A stretch of 64,000 bases of DNA, from the NCBI GenBank assembly GCA_030533445.1, contig CM060066.1, forward strand, positions 33,077,235 to 33,141,234, in the 5' to 3' direction. The DNA is from Cyprinodon diabolis (taxonomy: Eukaryota > Chordata > Actinopteri > Cyprinodontiformes > Cyprinodontidae). Every line of letters begins with the position of its first letter. Positions within the stretch are counted from its first letter, which is position 1. The notes beneath the pieces are model-generated. The model was not told the origin of the DNA, ran no database searches, and saw only the letters and a list, made by a program, of their open reading frames with translations. The position numbers were made by a program, and so were the translations under genes. Shown in pieces: positions 1-11,759 of the stretch.

Positions 1-281
1 TTCTCTGCTCTCAAGCTTTAGTTGTGATCTCGGGCAATGCTATTGACACTGAGATTTGTCTTGCTGCTTCAAAGGGATTTTAATTTTGACTTGCACTAAT
101 ATAGGCCCACATAGCAATTTTTTGGAAATTCTGTATGTTTTAATTATTTTCATTTATCTATGTTCTGTCAGTTTCTTATTTTTATAAATATTTATTGTGA
201 CATTTTTGGTGTCATATTTAATTATAATTTAAATATTAATAGTTATAATAATATAATAATATGACAAAATAAAAATAATTG

Positions 282-282
<1 letters not shown>
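1..282. other. AT-rich non-coding DNA
   Basis: AT-rich sequence without an open frame of note and without a repeat that I recognise. Confidence 0.5.

Positions 283-348
<66 letters not shown>
283..348. repeat. (TA)n microsatellite
   Basis: An uninterrupted TA dinucleotide run of about 65 bases, directly beside the remnant of the outer hAT element. It may have replaced that element's left end. Confidence 0.95.
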
Positions 349-356
<8 letters not shown>

Positions 357-747
357 TAACGCCGTTACCTTGTTTTAGTAACGAGTAATCTAACTAATTA
401 CTTTGACTGTAACTATAACGCAGTTAATATTGCCGACACCCCATTATTGCGCGTTACTCAGGTCGCACAATGAACCTTTTTTCATGATAGGACTAGTGCA
501 CGCCTTGTCATGAGAGAGGGGAGGATGAGATTGGCTGATGTATAGTGAGATTCCATCTGTCAATTGGGTAGGTGCAGTGTTGGGAAAGTTCTCTTTCTAC
601 ATGAACAAGTTCAAAGTTCAGTTCACACATTTTAAAATGAACTAGTTCAGTTCATAGTTCATAATTCAAAATTTCACAGTTCACAGTTCCAAAAAAAGAA
701 CTAGTTCATAGTTCTTTTTTTTTTTTTTTTCATATATTGCTCAATTA

Positions 748-1165
748 TACAGAGCCCCTCTGATGACATGGTCAAAAAAAAATTCTTAATTGTGGCCACG
801 AAGTAGTATTTCGTGCGCACGAAATACTACTTCGTGGCCACGCGATAAGTATAACGTGCGCACGAAATACTTATTAATGATATTAATATCATTCCTGGAC
901 AACTGGGTAAGCAAATCGAGCGCGCCTTCTCTAAGGTCTAAGGCGCATTCGATTTGCTTACCCAGTTGTCCAAGAATGATATTAATATTATTAATAATAT
1001 TTCGTGCGCACGTTAAACTTATTGCGTGGCCACAAAGTATTATTTCGTGTGCACATTATACTTATTGCGTGGCCACGAAGTAGTAGCTATTTCGTGCGCA
1101 CGAAATACTACTTCGTGGCCACAATTAAAAATTTTTTTTGACTATGTCATCAGAGGGGCTCCGTA
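748..1165. mobile_element. Palindromic 414-bp MITE with TA target duplication
   Basis: The ends CAGAGCCCCTCTGATGACAT (from 750) and the complement of ATGTCATCAGAGGGGCTCCG (to 1163) are inverted repeats that extend far inward, so nearly the whole unit folds on itself. TA flanks both sides (748-749, 1164-1165). Positions 792-841 form a perfect 50-bp palindrome centred on GTGCGCAC, and a copy with a 3-base interruption lies at about 1070-1123. A central hairpin spans 895-971. There is no coding capacity. The superfamily (Tc1/mariner-like by TA target) is an inference. Confidence 0.8.
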
Positions 1166-1703
1166 CAATTACACCATAGCCTACTGTAGAACCACAGACA
1201 GCAATTATTTTATCAGTTGTAACACTGAAACTGTGCGTCAGATTTCATCTTCATATCCAGTTTTGAATCCTTATCCAACCAGGGTTTACATTAGCATTGA
1301 GGGGACAGCATTTCCCCATTGTTGCTTTAATGCTTTGTTGCTGTCCATTCACTTCACACTAGTAGCAGCTGCAGCTTTCACCCCTACAGTATATTCTCAA
1401 AAACATCAGGAAAAATGTGCTGCTTGAATGGTCTTTTTTATGAGGAATTATTAAAAGAAAAACAGGAAAGAAGTCTTTAAGGTGCAAATGTTTTTTTAAT
1501 TTTAATATTTTTTTCAATTTGAAATTCCATTTCAGTACATACTAAAAAGGAATACTGGAATCCTGGAAAATTAGACCAGACAGGTTTAACAAACAAGTTA
1601 CATGAATAGTAAAACCCTCAAGAACATTTTACTAACACAAACTGAGGGACCAGGCTGAGGTAGGAATTTAAGGTTACTGAAGTGCGGATTTTTTTCAGAA
1701 TGG

Positions 1704-1907
1704 TCAGATCCGCCTCTCTGGCTGCAATGCGCGCTCCCGACACAGGGGGAACAGATTTTCACGGGGAAACAGAATTTCGCACAAGACCGGCGGGCAAAGT
1801 TTGCAGAGAAATGTAAGATTGTTTCCATCATCCTCACCGACCACCTGGTCATAAAACTGTTTTAAGTGATCATACCGCTGCTTTGTCGCCTCCACGGTCG
1901 CCTCCAT
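1704..1907 (-). pseudogene. hAT transposase N-terminal remnant (BED-like zinc finger start)
   Basis: The minus-strand frame from an ATG at 1907 reads MEATVEATKQRYDHLKQFYD, then GEDDGNNLTFLCKLCPP and goes off. The C-x2-C pair in FLCKLCPP and its place near the element end fit the BED-type zinc finger that opens many hAT transposases. The histidine half of the finger and the catalytic domain are missing, so it is a fragment. The family call rests on recall of similar fish sequences and on the surrounding element. Confidence 0.5.
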
Positions 1908-2403
1908 GCTGCTGTGGCTTCCACGCTGTATTTTGTTTTGATGACGCACGCGGCTGTAGGCTACGACGCTGGTAGCTGGTGTTGCCAGATTGGGTGTTTT
2001 TCCCGCTACATATTAAGGGTTGTTCACGGTGTGATTTAGCCGGGGTTTCGCCTGGAGGGCTCCATAGAAATCTGGCAACCTATTGAACGAAGTTGAACTG
2101 AGAGAGCGTGCCGTTCACAGACACCAGAATGAACGAGTTCACAATAACATTCATCAGGCAGTAATAGAGTACGTTCAGTTCACGTTCGCCCAAAATATGA
2201 ACGAGTTCATGATCTTTCGTTCAATGAACGCGTTCAGGCACAACACTGGGTAGGTGGGTGTTTCCGCTGGCGGGTGTTAACGTACAGCAAACACAGAGAG
2301 ATCGAGAGTGAGGATGACTCCAGCAGCAAAACAGCGTTTTCCAGATGGAAATACCGGTGTTACGTCGAGCTGCGTTTCCTGTGCTCGCGCCACAGGAGAA
2401 CTA

Positions 2404-2452
2404 TGGATGGATGGATGGATGGATGGATGGATGGATGGATGGATGGATGGAT
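2404..2452. repeat. (GGAT)n microsatellite
   Basis: About 12 GGAT units. A shorter GATA run follows at 2569-2595. Confidence 0.95.
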
Positions 2453-3015
2453 AGCTACTCTGCCTTTTCAACCTACTGTATTTTTTATTTTAAACATTAT
2501 TTGACGGCCTTTGTGGCAGGGATGGAGATCCATATTTTATGTCACACACAGAGTATACATCTAGAAAGATAGATGGATAGATAGATAGATAGATGTTGCA
2601 GTATCTATAACAACCCAAACACACAGGATTTCAGAATTAGACATCCCCAGTTATTAATTTCATATACTCACCAGATCTGAATGCCCTGTTAAAAAACTTC
2701 ACATCGCGTTCCCCCCTGACGTCATTTACGTTGAGTTGCAATAAATGCAAAACTCTCTGCAGGTTCTTGTCTGTGTCGTCCACTCTATTCAGCTGGCTTT
2801 TGAAACACACGGCGAGAAGGTGGGGGCTGGGTAGTGAGGGTTACGGGGGCAAGAAACGCAAAAGTAACGCAATAGTTACTTTTACTATTAACTAGTTACT
2901 TTTATTGTGGAGTAACTCATTTACTAACTCAGTTACTTTTTGGGAGAAGTAACTAGTAACTATAACTAATTACTTTTTCAAAGTAACGTGCCCAACACTG
3001 CTACTAACTCAGTGT

Positions 3016-3430
3016 TCTAACATCCGCAAACGGCAGCTCCTATCACAGCTAGAAATTGATGAGGTACAACTGACATGCTGCGGCAAGGGGGAGTCAGGAC
3101 AACAGGTCAGTAGGGAGATATCATCATCCCAACACACAGAGATTGGGTCCCCAGCCCCAACAACAACAAGCCCACTAAACGTAAGGGCGGCTGACCCACG
3201 ACAGCAGATCATAACCAAACTGGATCCCCTAGTATGACGACCAAGACTGCCAAGGCTAAGTTACAGAGTACCCTCTGAAAGTCTTCTAGAAGATGTAAAT
3301 GCAGCGCTACGTACTATCCCTACTAAAGACATAACTGAGAACAACAGCTAAATACCTACAAAGAGTAAGGCAGGTCCTGAAAAGTCAGCTGAATGGGAAA
3401 AACAAGATCCAAGTCATCAACACATAGGCC
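3016..3430 (+). pseudogene. Degraded N-terminal fragment of a retroelement polyprotein
   Basis: Translating from 3016 gives SNIRKRQLLSQLEIDEVQ, and after a stop near 3235 the same frame gives RPRLPRLSYRVPSESLLEDV and NAALRTIPTKDITENN. These phrases resemble the region before the reverse transcriptase in proteins annotated as reverse transcriptases in many fish and invertebrates. Two in-frame stops and the lack of the reverse transcriptase core show it is a broken fragment. The exact clade is not resolved. Confidence 0.45.
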
Positions 3431-3700
3431 TGTCACGATAACAAATTTTGCACAAAGATTAATTGTCTCAAAAATGATTGATAAACGATAATATGAAGAC
3501 CTTTTTACACTGATTTAATGGAAATGACGTAATAATGCATGCATTTTCCTGCCAAAGATAAACACACTTTATTTTCAACAGAACACTTAACACTGGAACT
3601 GGTTAACAAAATAAAACGAGAAATAAAAATTAAATGGACTCTCAGTCTCTGTTAACTTAAAATACACTTGAATAAAAACTAAACACAAGATAAAACCACA
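3424..3700. repeat. Possible hAT-type repeat end (GGCCTGTCACGATAAC)
   Basis: The motif TAGGCCTGTCACGATAACAA at 3426 is a frequent terminal sequence of non-autonomous elements in fish. The opposite end was not found, so only a partial copy is supported. Confidence 0.35.
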
Positions 3701-3949
3701 GTGAAAATAAAAACATATATACAAAATATCACGTTGGTGATATGTATATTTTTTGGGGAATTCATACTGTCTATCAAATGTCTGCAACATTTTTCGAAAT
3801 GCCGGCTTTTCAACAATATTAATATTTTATATACTGCCTGTCGATTGATTGCTTCAGTGACGGTGAACTGTCGCAAACTTGAAGACACAGACGGGCCACC
3901 GCTTGTACTTTTTGTTTCCAGCTGGAGAAACTTTGCTGGATGGTTGTGC

Positions 3950-4210
3950 TTAAAGGAATAGTACACCCAAAACATGATTAGCCTTCATTTTCTACTCACC
4001 CCCATGCTGAACAACCCTCTGGAGTACTTTTTTGATATCTCAAATGCATCTGGAGATCTGGGAGGCTTCTTGCTGTCTGCTGACATTCAAATAATGGAGG
4101 TCTACGGTGCCCGAGGCAGAAAGGTCCATAAAAGTCCACAAAAAGCGTGTCAATATTCCTCCATACCGCTCGTCCAATGTATTCCAAGTGTCCTGAGTGG
4201 GTAGGGTCCA
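3950..4210. repeat. Interspersed repeat piece (AAAGGAATAGTACACCC type)
   Basis: AAAGGAATAGTACACCCAAAA followed by CATTTTCTACTCACCCCCATG matches the beginning of a widespread fish DNA-transposon-derived repeat. No protein function is indicated for the short frames here. Confidence 0.4.
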
Positions 4211-4613
4211 TAATTTACTCGAAACAAAGTCATTTAGAATGTTTTTAGAGCATAAACAGTAGTGTATAGGATTTCCTAAAAGCACGCCCCTGCGTGTTCA
4301 CGAGCCTACGGAAACCGCGGCAGACCACACCAGATGAAAGTGCGCATTCAGCTCGGCAAAGAACTCATGCTCTTCCTCAACACTGAAGTCCTCAGACATT
4401 TTTCTTTCGTTGTTTCTTTCTTTGCACAGGTAAACAGCAAATTTCTTCTTCTACGCTTGCATTATCAAGAGCAGACGCTGGTTGCCTCTCAATGCAATGT
4501 GAGTCCTTGATTGGGTTACATAAACAACTTAGTTGGGTTATACAAGCAACTAGCCACTGACTGATTTAATCTTTAATCACAAGATTAAATCCATAACTCC
4601 ATCAAAACTGTTG

Positions 4614-4985
4614 ACCATCCATTAATCCATTTTCTGTCATGCATATCCCTGTTAGGTTCACGTGGGGTGCTGATACCTATCTCAAGCTGTCGATTGGAGA
4701 GAGACAGGGTACACCCTGATCACCAGTCCATCGCAGGGTAACACAGAAACATACAGGACAAACAGCCATTCACGCACACACTGACACCTAAGGAGAATTT
4801 ATAGAAGCCAATTAACAGCCATGTTTTTGGACTGTGGGAGGAAGCTGGAGTACCCAGAGAGAACCCACGCATGCACAGAGAGAACATGCAAATTCCATAC
4901 AGAAAGACCCCGGGCACAGAATCAAACCCTGCACCTACTTACTTCAAGGCAAAAGCCCTACCCACGGCAGCACTGTGCAGCAATA
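4614..4985. mobile_element. LINE-associated repeat (L2-like tail region)
   Basis: The phrases CAGTCCATCGCAGGGTAACA, TTTGGACTGTGGGAGGAAGC and GAGAGAACATGCAAATTCCA, in this order, are those of a very common fish LINE/SINE-derived tail. Shorter relatives lie at 10130-10175, 18231-18340 and 34045-34110. Confidence 0.65.
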
Positions 4986-5648
4986 CTATTAAGTATAAAA
5001 TTAGGAGATGAGAAAGTATAATGTATTGACCACTGTTTCAGTGAAGGAGGCAGCAGAGAGTGTTTTTCAACCAAAATGGAAGATAGAGCAAATTATTTTG
5101 ACAAAAAAGAAAGCAGGGAATACTCTTAAGAGGTTTGTAGGGGGCTTTAAAAAAGGCATTTTACTTTAGACCTAGGACTGTTGTGTCACCCTATCTGTTC
5201 AGAGAAGCCGACCAGCAGACTTCTCTGATGTATTGCTTTACTCCTTCTACCTCCCACAGTTAGCCGCTGGACGCTAGCCTTGGCCAGCTTCTTTATCTTC
5301 CTGGTCTGTCTCCCTGGCTCATTTCTCCAATGTCTTGCTTTCCTCCTCCCCTGCCTTCAGCACTGCATCTGCCCAGTAGTCTTATCCGATCACCAGCGTC
5401 CTGCTCTAGTCCTCAGCATCTATAGTTAGCGAAGGCCAGTCGTACCATCTTCCCTGCCTTCAGCGCTCTGTTTACTTCTCTGTTCTACTGCTGTGCTACT
5501 TCACTTTCCTCCTGAGCTAACACTAGCAATCTACTGCTTCTACCCCTGTGGTTCATTCACTTTTTCCCATTGGTCACTTTGTAAACACACTATCACGGTG
5601 GACAATAACCATGGAGGAGAAGCTTTGCTACTTTTATTAAACCCAAAT
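4986..5648. other. Non-coding flank, pyrimidine-rich in its second half
   Basis: From about 5190 the sequence is rich in CTTCCT and CCTGCCTTCAGC motifs and ends near AATAAAAG. It resembles LTR sequence, so the solo LTR at 5654 may have landed in an older LTR. There are no convincing ends of its own. Confidence 0.3.
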
Positions 5649-6425
5649 AAAAGTGTTGGGATCCAGAGGCTTGCCCACCAGAGGGCGCCGAGGATCCCTT
5701 CTTGATTGTTTGTTCATCTGTTTGGATCTGGGGTGCTATCTACTTTCCTCCACCAGAGGGCGTACTGGATCTCCTGAACCTGGAGCTGCCTTCACCAGCT
5801 GACTCTCATCTGCTCATCAGGGGACCAGTACTTAAGTGGGCTGTGGACAACACCCTGACGCCAGAGTGTTAGTTAATCACGGTACAGCAACCCTGAGCCA
5901 ACCAGCCTGTCTGATTCTCTGACTCCACTGTAACCAGAACCAGATCAGTTTTGTCTTCTCTGCTTCTAGGAAGAAACCTGACTGAACCCTGGAACTCTGG
6001 AGGAGTCCCCCTCGCTGAAATCTGCCTGCCGCATCTCTGGAGCTCTGGAGGAGCTCATTTTCTGAAACCTGCCTACCTGCCCTTGGAAGCCAAACCAGAA
6101 GATCTACAGTCTGAATCTGCCTGCCTATTCTCAAGGAGAGAACTTAGAGCAACTCAAGGACTGAATCTCAACTAGTCAGAAGCCTAGCCCTGCCGCTGCC
6201 TAGCCCTCTGCTCATCTCTCAGTCTCTGGACTCTTCTGGTTTCCTCTCTCCACCGCTCAGCCGGAACCACAGATCAGAGAATCCTGTATGACCAGCCCGG
6301 ACCCGTTCCACTATCTGTACCATAATCTGGATTGTGTTTCTTAAAATAAACTGTTGAACTTTTACTTCTGTCTCCGTGGTGTTCTGTGTTTGGGTTTAGC
6401 TCCAATAACCCAACATGACAAAAAG
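5649..6425. mobile_element. Solo LTR of a Gypsy-type retrotransposon, duplication AAAAG
   Basis: The LTR starts TGTTGGGATCC at 5654 and ends CCCAACATGACA at 6420. AAAAG flanks both sides (5649-5653 and 6421-6425), the usual 5-bp duplication. A polyadenylation signal AATAAA lies at about 6343. Internal coding sequence is absent, so this is a solo LTR. The left end lacks five bases relative to the mirror of the right end. Confidence 0.8.
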
Positions 6426-6825
6426 CACATTTGGCTATTGCATTATGCCCTTGTTTATGTTAGCTACCTGGTGCGCTTAGCTTTAGTGATAGTCTACCTT
6501 CTGCTACTGTGTTAATACTATTCTTTTTTGTTTTCCTCATCCTTTTTGTTCTGCTTCTCGGCAGATAATTCCACTTCATTGTGAACAATGCAGGTAGATT
6601 ATAGTAGACCATTCTACATTGAATCTGTCCCCCCACCCCACCAATTCCATTGAAATCCCTTACGGGAGTGGACACATTCTGACAGCGCCTGTTAGGATTT
6701 AAATAAATGCTCAAATCTAATTGATTCATTAGATTCAGTTCATAACCAGGCCAGCCATTGCCTCGGGGCTCCAACCAAGCACAGGACCCTAGACATTTAC
6801 TTGGTTTGCTTGCTTTGTGTCCGGG

Positions 6826-7444
6826 TTGATGTTCGGAGGATGTGCGGCCCCTAGTGGAGAAGTTTAAGTATCTTGGGGTATTGTTCATAAATGAGGGGAA
6901 GATAGAGCGGGAGATTGATAGGCGGATTGGTGCTGCGTCTGCTGTGAAGCGAGCACTGTACCGGTCTGTTGTGGTGAGGAGAGAGCTGAGCCAAAAGGCA
7001 AAGCTCTCAATTTACCAGTCGATCTACATTCCTACCCTCATCTATGGTCATGAGCTTTGGGTCATGACCGAAAGAACAAGATTCCGGATACAAGTGACTG
7101 AAATGAGTTTTCTCTGTAGTGTGTCTGGGCTCTCCCTTAGAGATAGGGTGAGGAGCTCAGTCATCCAGGGAGGACTCAGAGTAGAGCCGCTGCTCCTCCA
7201 CACCAAGAGGAGTCAGATGAGGTGGCTCAGGCATCTGATTAGGATGCCCTCTGGATGTCTCCCTAGTGAGGTGTTCCAGGCATGTCCCACCGAAAGGGGG
7301 CCTAGGGGGAAGCCCAGGACACACTGGAGGGACTATGTTTCTTGGCTGGCCTCGGAGCGCCTTAGGATTCCCCCGGAGGAGCTAGCCCAAGTGGCTGGGG
7401 AGAGGGACATCTGGGCCTCTCTACAGAAGCTGCTACCCCCATGA
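6826..7444 (+). pseudogene. LINE reverse transcriptase C-terminal fragment (RTE-like)
   Basis: An open frame of 200 codons with no ATG at its start (position 6842 is GTG) reads VEKFKYLGVLFINEGKIERE, YIPTLIYGHELWVMTERTR, RMPSGCLPSEVFQACP and [20 protein letters not shown]. This is the region after the catalytic core in a common fish non-LTR retrotransposon. It ends at the usual place in LLPP, followed by a short tail and a GGAT microsatellite. The 5' part, with the endonuclease and the reverse transcriptase active site, is missing, as expected for a 5'-truncated insertion. The RTE (Rex3-like) assignment is tentative. Confidence 0.75.
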
Positions 7445-7466
7445 ACCAACCCCGAATAAGTGGAAG

Positions 7467-7513
7467 ATGGATGGATGGATGGATGGATGGATGGATGGAT
7501 GGATGGATAGATG
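7467..7513. repeat. (GGAT)n tail of the LINE fragment
   Basis: A run of GGAT units directly after the LINE frame. It probably arose from the element's own repeated 3' end. Confidence 0.9.
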
Positions 7514-10129
7514 ATTTCTCACCCACTGATAATTGCTCGGCACAGTAACAAATGAGTAAATAAATACATACCTACAGTACATAAATTATTAAATCATCAT
7601 AACTATTTAATAGATCTAAAAATAAAAACTGAGGTAGACAATGTGGCCAAACACATGAGCATTGTGCTGTAGGAGACAACAGGACATTGGACTATCATCT
7701 GGCTAAAGTTGCTGGATCTGGTAATTAGTTGATAGAAAAGGACTTGTAGGTAATCAAAGGTTATGGTGTGCTGTTATATTTTGTGGGATGTTACACAATG
7801 TGCCATTCAAAGGCATACTATGCTGCCTGAGCAAAGTTCTATTACAACAAATTAAAATCAATCATTTATTTTACAAAAAGATAGCAATAGTATATAGCTG
7901 TAGATCCAGCTGTATAAATATCAGTCACATTTTTATGTTTGGTTGTGAATTATTATCAAATCAGACAGTGACATATGCATAGAAAGGTGCCTGTTTTTTT
8001 TGTTTTTTGTTTTTATCTAAAGATAAGAATCACATTTCCATTAAATCAATGAACTGGGTGGTTTACAGCAATGAATAATGGATAACACCCTTGAAAGTCG
8101 CTTCTCGCACTTGTGTCCCTCCATTGCCCTTCTTGTCAGTATTTGTTATGCTTGCCATTGAACAGTGTCTTGAGAGCTTTCATACCTTTGCACTTCATAA
8201 TAAACTTCCTTTAAGCTAACCTCTAGTGCTACTCTATTTTCTCTTAATCATCCTCCTAGGATGACTGATTAGCAAAGCAGCACTGTGCACCAGAAATGTC
8301 AGGGATGTGTCTTTTGAAATATTACTCAGTATGAGCAACTATTTATGTTATACAGGGAAGATTCAGCACAAAAGACACTAAAGCGCATATGAATTAGTGT
8401 GCTCACAAACTGTGTCCCCAAACCGGACGGATTTCTTTGTTCCTTTCCACATTAACCCACGTATTGTTCCTCTCCCTTGCTTGTGTGTCTACTTTTCAAC
8501 AACCCAAATCCTCTTAGATTCATTAGTTCCATTAATGCTCTTTCACCAACCACCCTACTGTGAACTTAAACCAAGCCCACATCCTTTAAACCCATTCCCC
8601 CTGCCAACACTGCTGAAGACACATTAGGCACAGTACCACTTATTTAATAACTCCTTCTATAGGTGTCTGTTGGTTTGTAAAGCCTTATTGATTCTCTGTG
8701 GAGACACTAGACTAGCTGTTCACAATAGTGTGCAGCACTGACCTTGTCTCCCTCCATGTAATTAATTAAAACTTCACAGCAGGAATGACAGCTGATGGAT
8801 TACCCTTTCGGTAATTGTTACAGTCATGTTATTCACACATAACCAAGGTATTGAAAAATAGTAAGGAGAACTTAGATAGAATAATGCAGTTTCCTTGGTT
8901 TAATAAAGGCGATGGCTTATTTGGGACAAATGTGTGTGAATTGGTAAGAATCTTCAAAAAAGGTTACTTTTTATTTTGTGTTTGTGTGTTGAATTCCATA
9001 GTCTTCCCTGCCATAACTGCCCCTTGTCTACCTGTGTCTTTGCATGTCAGCTGTAACCATCACTTGTTCTCACTCAGTCAACCGAAACTACAGGGTGTCA
9101 GCCTCATGTCATCATTTTCTCTTCTACTTCTGTAAGCATTTTTTTTTATCCAGCCCTCATGCTTTTCTCTACAGACCACACTTCCTGTATCACTTGCTTA
9201 AGCTTAGAACTGATATTGCACTAAAGCAATTCTGAGACTTTGAATTTATATTCCTTTATTTACTTCAGACAATTTAGCGCTTGAACTGCTGGTACTTAAA
9301 AGTATTTGTTTGGCTATTTCACAGTAGCTGTATTTATTTCCAGCAATCTTTTCTTTGACCATGTCTTTCTTCATCAGCTATATCCCTTGGATTCTTGTAG
9401 TTAGGCATATTGCTATGATAACAGAAAAATTTTCCTGAATATCAGTAAATGAGCTTGAGGTTAGTAAAGCCCTTTCTTGAGTTTGCTTTAGATCAAAGTT
9501 TATTCATTTACTTGAATATCTACAGCTGCCTTACTTTTACTTTGAGATTGAAAGCCTTTCTAAGTTTTTAGTATTAACTCTTTATCTTTTGCTTCCACTT
9601 TACAGTTAAGTGCAATTTTGTGTCAGTCTGACATATCAGATCTTGATAAATAACGGTGTATTTTTGCACCACCCTCTCCTAAACTGTACAGATGAGGTTC
9701 TCCAACTAAAACATCAATACAGTGCAGGATGATATGAACCACACACTTAAAGATGAAACAGTTTCGTCAACATCACATGCAGGATTAAAAAAGAAGGTGC
9801 AGGCTGTGAAGTTTGTGGCATCTGAAATAACTTATAATTAGGTCTCAGACCTCAATCAGCTTTTTAGCATCATAGTCCATGTTTGAAGGTTAATGTTGTA
9901 AGGCAAACAGGCGAGAGGCAGGGAAGTACTGAAAACCAAGTGGTTATTTAACTAGCTGTAGCAAGAATGAAAACAGAGTGCTGCAGAAGATAATAATTTC
10001 ACAAAGTTGGGCATACATGTCACTAAAGTCAACAAGGAGTGTAATCAAAATATGTAAGTTGTGAAAGACGTAAACTAACGGTATTCACAAGTGTTCGAAT
10101 ATCATGTGTAACACTAATTGTGTATTCTG
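7514..10129. other. AT-rich non-coding DNA, no gene recognised
   Basis: Short open frames exist in all frames, but none has a family motif, plausible splice borders or biased codon use. No repeat structure was recognised. Confidence 0.5.
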
Positions 10130-10175
10130 TTATGGACTGGCAACCTGTCCAGGGTGATCCCAGCTCTGTTTACAT
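10130..10175. repeat. Short piece of the L2-like tail repeat
   Basis: TATGGACTGGCAACCTGTCCAGGG is the standard motif of the repeat also seen at 4614-4985. Confidence 0.5.
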
Positions 10176-11079
10176 TGATTAGAGTTCTGATCACAGGAAC
10201 CAAATTAGTAGCTCTTAACCCTTTTAGGACTGTGATGTAACAATTTGCCTTGACATATTTTCCTGTTGTTTATCATAAAAAACAAAGTATAAGATGTATT
10301 GATGTGTGCATTGGCTATATTATTAAACTACAAGTATCTGCTTGTAAATATTATTAAGAGGTATAATTGAAGTTTATAATTAATGATGTATCATTCTAAC
10401 CATTGTTAATCCATAACAAAGCAGCCCAAAACAGGACAGGTCCAAACTATAATTAACAATTAAGTCCAAGCTGCACCGTTGGAAGCAGTGATCAGCGGAC
10501 AGCTGGAGGTACCAGGGAAACCCAGTGAGGTCCTCAGCCTTTTTTAAATCGAAAGAAGCAAGCATAAGTAGTGTGGTAAATTGAGGAGTTTCATTTATAA
10601 AAAGCTAAACTTAGTGCTGACTTGGCTTAAGAGCAGATCCAAAAAAGAGGGGTGGCAAACACGCATAGAGATGGGGATCTATGGGAAAGCTTAGTAAGGA
10701 GAAAAGGTGCAGATGGAGTTTCATTCAACAGGCAACTTGGGGACTGAATAAACTGATTGACTGTTAGTAGATCCCTCATTAAAAAAAAAAAAAAACTTTC
10801 TAAAATATGACAATTTAACAAAACAAAAGTAGGGAATGTCATGGAAACATGAAAAAGCTATTTCAATTGTTACATCATCTTTACGATGGTCTTGCATGTG
10901 TTTAAGATTTTACTATAGTCCTTACCACGACTGACCTGTCATCAGAAAACTCTGAGTAAAACTTGAGTTCAGAGCATTCAAGGTGAATATTATTCATTTT
11001 TGTAAAAGGGTAAAGGTATTCTTTTGTTTACTAGCCGTAGTTATTTAAGACACCTGTCTCCAGATCAACTTCTTTGTTA

Positions 11080-11720
11080 AATTTGGATGGCGAGGATTTG
11101 GTAGTAAGGGTTGGTGCTTAGAAGAGCAGACAGAGAAGAGCTAATCCAGCTCTGCTAACCTAAATCTAACCACCGAACAACGGGGCCCAAATCACTGTTC
11201 TCCGAAGGAGCCGTTAGAATCCCCCAGACCAGTGACTGCCTGAGATGGAGATGGACTGAGCAGCGCCAAAGAGCTGATGTTCTAAAGCTATGGCTACAAG
11301 CTAACCACCGTAGCTAAAAGAAGACATCCTGTTCCACCGTGAGTTCTAAAATCAACCTATTTGCAAAATTGCCTGCTATGTTGCATCGGATTAATCCAAA
11401 TCTCTTTTAGCTGCTGTTGGACGAATGGACTGGACTGAAGACGGGGCCTGCAGAAAACTGGACTGAGCTGGAGGCCTTCACTCCACCAAACCACAACAGT
11501 AACATCATAGCCACTTTGAAGGACACTTTTAAATGCATTAAGCTTTAAACTTCCGAACATCCGTCAGACTTTGAACGGACTTTGAAACCCCTCTTCACCT
11601 TTTATTTCTTTATTTTTGCTTATTTTTAGTAGTGTTTATTGTCTGCATGGTTATATGATATAATACTGTGTGATTGTAGCTAATAAAGGTAACATTGTAT
11701 GTTAACTTGCAGTATTTTGT
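11080..11720. repeat. Possible LTR-like repeat
   Basis: This block is richer in G and C than its surroundings. It contains a run of short direct motifs (GGACTGGACTGAAG, ACTTTGAACGGACTTTG) and ends in T-rich DNA with AATAAAGG at 11681. That arrangement is reminiscent of a retroelement LTR. The ends and a duplication could not be defined. Confidence 0.3.
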
Positions 11721-11759
11721 GTTCATTTTACACAGTGAACGATTTATCACTCAGGCTGG

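Larger units (their letters stand above)
567..2256. mobile_element. hAT element with perfect 8-bp target duplication
   Basis: The element runs from CAGTGTTGGGAAAG at 575 to CAACACTG ending at 2248, which gives inverted ends. The 8-bp sequence GGTAGGTG occurs immediately before (567-574) and immediately after (2249-2256). That is the signature target duplication of the hAT superfamily. Repeated GAACTAGTTCA-type motifs lie just inside both ends. A transposase remnant lies on the minus strand and a palindromic MITE is inserted at 750-1163. Confidence 0.93.
351..3000. mobile_element. Outer hAT-type element remnant, interrupted by another hAT
   Basis: The right end, CAAAGTAACGTGCCCAACACTG, finishes at 3000 and is preceded by repeated GTAACTAGTTACTTTT-like motifs. 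These are typical of an abundant fish hAT family whose ends read CAGTGTTGGG. The left part (351-480) has the matching inner sequence TAACGCCGTTACC and GTAACGAGTAATCTAAC, but the terminal repeat itself is missing next to the TA microsatellite. The inner hAT at 575-2248 and GGAT/GATA microsatellites interrupt it. No transposase frame of its own is visible. Confidence 0.7.

Noticed and set aside
793..1123. Repeated palindromes as a CRISPR array
   Set aside because: The repeats are mirrored within a MITE, have no regular spacers and lie in vertebrate DNA.
790..1427. Two overlapping frames of about 100-130 codons
   Set aside because: They fall in the palindromic MITE and the hAT interior and show no conserved motif.
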